Shown piece after piece: positions 64,000 through 64,000 of a stretch of 64,000 nucleotides of DNA; within the stretch, counting starts at the first letter, position 1; every line of letters begins with the position of its first letter. The DNA is from Setaria digitata (taxonomy: Eukaryota; Nematoda; Chromadorea; Rhabditida; Setariidae). The notes beneath the pieces are model-generated. The model was not told the DNA's origin, ran no database searches, and saw nothing but the letters and a program-made list of their open reading frames with translations. Made by a program: the position numbers and the translations under genes. The stretch lies in assembly GCA_003640385.1 (NCBI GenBank), contig RCAB01000275.1, forward strand, positions 22,147-86,146, read 5' to 3'.

Positions 64000-64000
64000 T

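Overview
This 64 kb window is AT-rich eukaryotic DNA from a nematode. The evidence is short exons separated by T-tract introns ending in TTTCAG/TTTTAG, a UNC-80 gene split into about 67 exons, acceptor-like sites just upstream of start codons that look like trans-splice sites, and very many A/T homopolymers. A parasitic clade III (filarial/spirurid) worm would fit the long homopolymer-rich introns, but that placement is inference. There are no bacterial-type operons, CRISPR arrays, rRNA genes or tRNAs that I could recognise.

Layout. (1) 324-42010, plus strand: a complete unc-80 gene. I resolved 67 exons by hand; they join in one reading frame of 10,095 nt (3,364 aa plus stop), close to the length of animal UNC80. 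(2) 42319-43451, minus: a two-exon gene for a 108-aa single-pass membrane protein of unknown function, tail-to-tail with unc-80. The poly(A) signals of the two genes are only 4 bp apart. (3) 44987-47331, plus: a BACURD/KCTD-type BTB protein (345 aa). (4) 48311-50450, plus: the exosome ring subunit Rrp43/EXOSC8 (276 aa). It starts about 150 bp after the likely poly(A) signal of the KCTD gene, which is operon-like spacing. (5) 53323-54312, plus: a penta-EF-hand protein orthologous to PDCD6/ALG-2 (172 aa). (6) 57168-62070, minus: the Sec1/Munc18-family protein Sly1/SCFD1 (631 aa, 14 exons). (7) 63832-63999, minus: a probable terminal exon of a gene that continues past the right edge.

The genes do not form one pathway. 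UNC-80 is a scaffold of the NALCN/NCA sodium-leak channel complex in neurons. BACURD is a Cullin-3 adaptor, Rrp43 acts in RNA decay, and ALG-2 and Sly1 act in calcium-linked membrane traffic and ER-Golgi fusion.

I found no convincing new multi-gene system. The most unusual features are in the non-coding DNA. Several unc-80 introns contain degenerate tandem repeats whose units resemble the adjacent splice site. Three 17-bp perfect hairpins lie in introns. Three single-N positions are each flanked by near-identical direct duplications, which look like assembly joins between overlapping or allelic contigs. Other points are possible alternative splice sites in unc-80 and Sly1, a cysteine cluster in UNC-80, and a repaired-looking EF2 loop in ALG-2.
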